From contig JAVKFF010000013.1 of the NCBI GenBank assembly GCA_040226215.1, forward strand, positions 1 through 8,494: DNA of 8,494 nt. Direction: 5' to 3'. This DNA comes from JAVKFF01 sp040226215. GTDB lineage: Bacteria; Pseudomonadota; Alphaproteobacteria; DSM-16000; Inquilinaceae. Both the position numbers and the translations under genes were made by a program. Numbering within the stretch: position 1 is the first letter of the stretch; each line of letters starts with the position of its first letter. Positions 6,451 through 8,494 of the stretch are shown here, one piece after another. The notes under the pieces are model-generated. The model was given only the letters and a program-made list of their open reading frames with translations, was not told where the DNA came from and did no database searches.

Positions 6451-7110
6451 TTGCCGCGCGCCTTGCCCCGCCGCCTGTTTCCCGATCCGCGCCCGCGCGC
6501 CGGCAGCCTGTGGCGCGGCCTGCGCGTCGGCCTGCTGGGCGGCTCCTTCAATCCGGCCCATGACGGGCACAGGCATATCAGCCTGGAAGCGCTGAAGCGG
6601 CTGCGCCTCGACGCCGTGTGGTGGCTGGTCAGCCCGCAGAACCCGCTGAAGGGCACCACGGGGATGGCGACGCTGGCAGAGCGCCTGGCGAGTGCCGAGC
6701 GGGTCACGAGGCACGACCCGCGCATCGTCGTCAGCGATATCGAAGCCCGGCTCGCCACCCGCTTCACCGCCGACACGCTCGGCCGGCTCGCAAAGCGGTT
6801 CCCGGCCACGCGCTTCGTCTGGCTGATGGGGGCGGACAATCTGGTCCAGGTGCCGCGCTGGCACCGCTGGCACGAAATCTTCACGGACATGCCGGTTGCG
6901 GTGTTCGATCGCGGTTCCTATGCTCGAAATGCGCCATTCGCGCAGGCGGCGACGCGATTCGCCGACCGTCGGTTGCGGGTCGGACAGGCGGGCCGGCTGG
7001 CAGGCCAGCGGCCGCCGGCCTGGGTCTATCTGACCATCGTCCGGCATCCGGCAACGGCCACACGGATCCGCCGCCAGCGGCGGGCGCGGCGCCTGTTCGA
7101 GCGTGGGTGA
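6451..7110 (+). CDS. nadD: Nicotinate-nucleotide adenylyltransferase
   Basis: NadD joins nicotinate mononucleotide to AMP from ATP, giving deamido-NAD, the penultimate step of NAD synthesis. The nucleotidyltransferase signature GGSFNPAHDGHRHIS is at residues 30-44 of the 219-residue reading. PQNPLK (62-67), MGADNLVQVPRWHRW (126-140) and a C-terminal VRHPATATRIR (197-207), standing in for the ISST-type motif, support the specific call. The start is uncertain: no ATG or GTG is available before the signature, so TTG at 6451 (14 nt after proA) or TTG at 6463 must serve, and neither has a clear Shine-Dalgarno. The frame is closed upstream by a stop at 6388, which limits the choice. The position before rsfS is conserved in many bacteria. 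Confidence 0.93.
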   Translation: MPRALPRRLFPDPRPRAGSLWRGLRVGLLGGSFNPAHDGHRHISLEALKRLRLDAVWWLVSPQNPLKGTTGMATLAERLASAERVTRHDPRIVVSDIEARLATRFTADTLGRLAKRFPATRFVWLMGADNLVQVPRWHRWHEIFTDMPVAVFDRGSYARNAPFAQAATRFADRRLRVGQAGRLAGQRPPAWVYLTIVRHPATATRIRRQRRARRLFERG

Positions 7111-7151
7111 GTCGTATTGAACCGGGGGCGGACACGCCCCACCTCGTGAAT

Positions 7152-7652
7152 ATGGCCAATCGGTGCCGAAACGCGATCGAGAACGCGATAGATCAGGAGC
7201 GACCCATAGCCCAGCATGCACGTGCCGCCCGCGCGGCGGCGACCAACACCGAAGGGCCGGGCCGTACGGCCCGCGCCGCAGACCGGACGCAGGACGAACT
7301 GGCCAGGCAGGCCATCGATCTGGCCGTCAAATCCCTCGACGACGACAAGGCGGACGACGTGATCGTCATCGACCTGGCGGGAAAATCCAGCCTGGCGGAC
7401 GCGATGATCATCGCCTCCGGCCGTTCCAGCCGGCAGGTCGCGGCGATCGCCGATCACCTGGCCGAGCGCATGAAGTCGGCCGGCTTCGGACCGGTGGCCG
7501 TGGAGGGCAAGACGACGGCCGACTGGGTGCTGATCGACGCCGGCGCGGTGATCGTGCATGTCTTCCGGCCCGAGGTCCGCGCCTTCTACAATCTGGAGAA
7601 GATGTGGGGCGTGGAGCCGGTGCCGCAGCCGGCCCTGGTCGCCGAAGGCTGA
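7152..7652 (+). CDS. rsfS: Ribosomal silencing factor RsfS (Iojap/YbeB family)
   Basis: RsfS binds protein uL14 on the 50S subunit and blocks joining with 30S during starvation. The conserved domain starts at about residue 49 of the 166-residue reading: DDVIVIDLAGKSSLADAMII (68-87), ASGRSSRQVAAIADHL (88-103), then WVLIDAGAVIVHVF (125-138) and FYNLEKMWG (145-153). All are hallmark segments. The N-terminal 48 residues are Ala/Arg-rich and not recognisable; family members usually have a much shorter lead. In-frame starts are ATG 7152, GTG 7146 and GTG 7107, the last overlapping the nadD stop as GTGA. No start codon of the usual kind lies between 7152 and the domain, so an extension is unavoidable. 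A GC hairpin (GGGGCG-GACA-CGCCCC, 7125-7140) precedes the ATG. Confidence 0.93.
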   Translation: MANRCRNAIENAIDQERPIAQHARAARAAATNTEGPGRTARAADRTQDELARQAIDLAVKSLDDDKADDVIVIDLAGKSSLADAMIIASGRSSRQVAAIADHLAERMKSAGFGPVAVEGKTTADWVLIDAGAVIVHVFRPEVRAFYNLEKMWGVEPVPQPALVAEG

Positions 7653-7683
7653 ACGCCGGCAGGGCCGGGCGGACGAGCCGGTG

Positions 7684-8142
7684 ATGCGGGTTCGCATCGT
7701 CGCCGTCGGCCGCGAACGCGACGAGGCCGTCGAACGCATCGTGGCGCGCTACACGCGGCGCGGCACCTGGCCGGTCGAGATGCGCATAGTCGAGGCGAAG
7801 AAGGGTCTGGCGGGAGACGCCCTGAAGCGGGCGGAGGCCGATCTCCTGCTGGCGGCGGTGCCCGAGGGCGCGGCGGTGCTGGCGTTGGACGAGCGCGGCG
7901 AGCTGCCCGACAGCGTGGCCTTCGCCACCCGCCTGGGGCACTGGCGCGATGCCGGGCGGCGCGATCTGGCGGTGCTGATCGGCGGTGCGGACGGGCACGA
8001 CGCGAGCGTGCTGGCACGCGCCGACTGGCAGGTCAGCCTGGGACGCTTGACCTGGCCGCACATGCTGGTAAGGGCAATGATCGCCGAGCAGATCTACCGC
8101 GCGCAGACCATATTGAGCGGACATCCCTATCATCGCGCCTGA
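7684..8142 (+). CDS. rlmH: 23S rRNA (pseudouridine1915-N3)-methyltransferase
   Basis: RlmH methylates pseudouridine 1915 in helix 69 of 23S rRNA on assembled 70S ribosomes, using S-adenosylmethionine. The 152-residue product has normal length and the SPOUT knot features: VLALDERGELPDS (65-77), the SAM-binding loop LIGGADGH (98-105), SLGRLTWPHMLVRAMIAEQI (118-137) with YRA next, and the C-terminal HPYHR (147-151), which is diagnostic. The ATG at 7684 is chosen by homology to MxxxxVAVG starts; a GTG codon sits directly before it and the Shine-Dalgarno is weak. It follows rsfS by 31 nt. The rsfS-rlmH pairing is widely conserved and both act on the large ribosomal subunit. Confidence 0.96.
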   Translation: MRVRIVAVGRERDEAVERIVARYTRRGTWPVEMRIVEAKKGLAGDALKRAEADLLLAAVPEGAAVLALDERGELPDSVAFATRLGHWRDAGRRDLAVLIGGADGHDASVLARADWQVSLGRLTWPHMLVRAMIAEQIYRAQTILSGHPYHRA

Positions 8143-8194
8143 ACCGCGGCACCGGGAGCCGCCGGGCGCCGAGCCTAGCCAGAGGGTGAGACCC

Positions 8195-8494
8195 ATGCCG
8201 ACCACTTCCGCCTTCTCCCCGCTCCGCCGGCCGGTCGTCCTGTGCGTCCTCGACGGCTGGGGCTGGCGCGAGGAAACCAACGACAACGCGGTGGCGCTCG
8301 CCAATACCCCCAACTTCGACCGCTACTGGGCGGAGAAGCCGCACGCCTTCCTGCAGGCGAGCGAGGAGGCGGTGGGTCTGCCCGACGGGCAGATCGGCAA
8401 TTCCGAGGTGGGACACATGAACCTGGGCGCCGGCCGCGTGGTGCTGCAGGACCTGATGAAGATCACCAAGGCGGCGGAGGCGGGCGACCTCGCG
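8195..8494 (+). CDS. gpmI: 2,3-bisphosphoglycerate-independent phosphoglycerate mutase, 3' end outside the window
   Basis: The first 100 residues are visible, out of about 510 in the family. GpmI interconverts 3- and 2-phosphoglycerate in glycolysis and gluconeogenesis through a phosphoserine enzyme with two manganese ions. VVLCVLDGWGWREETNDNAV (14-33) carries the metal-binding aspartate (Asp20). GQIGNSEVGHMNLGAGRVV (65-83) carries the catalytic serine (Ser70). TPNFDRYW (38-45) is also typical. The ATG has a GAGG at 8182-8185, 9 nt upstream. The gap to rlmH is 52 nt and contains a small hairpin (GCGGC-ACCGGGA-GCCGC, 8146-8162) without a T-run, so it may be read from the same transcript. Confidence 0.96.
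   Translation, partial: MPTTSAFSPLRRPVVLCVLDGWGWREETNDNAVALANTPNFDRYWAEKPHAFLQASEEAVGLPDGQIGNSEVGHMNLGAGRVVLQDLMKITKAAEAGDLA

Noticed and set aside
4638..6890. 750-codon open frame on the minus strand opposite proB, proA and nadD
   Set aside because: It lies antisense to three clearly conserved genes, is rich in Arg, Gly and Ala with no domain, and is explained by codon bias on the coding strand.
8143..8194. Terminator between rlmH and gpmI
   Set aside because: The 5-bp hairpin at 8146-8162 has a 7-nt loop and no T-run, so I do not call a terminator.

Overview
The window looks like the chromosome of a high-GC Gram-negative bacterium, most likely an alphaproteobacterium. The evidence is the strong G/C preference at third codon positions, the N-terminal form of L27 (it begins MAHKKAGGSSRNGRDS, with no Firmicutes-type cleaved leader), and the gene order rplU-rpmA-obgE-proB-proA-nadD-rsfS-rlmH-gpmI, which I know as a conserved alphaproteobacterial (for example Rhodospirillales-like) order. 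A narrower placement cannot be supported from the sequence alone.

Left part (1-1516): the 3' part of a serine site-specific recombinase gene, cut by the window edge. It is followed by about 200 bp without a gene that holds a nested inverted repeat (1341-1420) and a short AT-rich stretch abutting the 3' CCA end of a tRNA gene. The codon use of the recombinase changes partway along. This part reads as the right end of an integrated element or its remnant.

Middle (1517-1999): a tRNA-Ser(CGA) gene on the minus strand and, diverging from it, the promoter and a structured leader of about 170 nt for the ribosomal protein operon. I see a plausible sigma-70 promoter for each direction. The rplU leader contains a terminator-like hairpin followed by T4, and further alternative stem-loops, which suggests attenuation.

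Right part (2000-8494): a same-strand housekeeping cluster. rplU and rpmA encode 50S proteins L21 and L27 and end at a strong hairpin terminator. obgE (ribosome-assembly GTPase) overlaps proB by the ATGA start/stop. proB and proA catalyse the first two steps of proline synthesis from glutamate. nadD makes the dinucleotide precursor of NAD. rsfS silences idle 50S subunits and rlmH methylates 23S rRNA. gpmI (glycolytic phosphoglycerate mutase) runs off the right edge. Ribosome biogenesis and quality control (L21, L27, ObgE, RsfS, RlmH) are interleaved with core metabolism (ProBA, NadD, GpmI).

I did not find a convincing undescribed system. The items most worth checking are the element/tRNA junction with its inverted repeat, the mosaic recombinase gene, and the putative attenuator in front of rplU.
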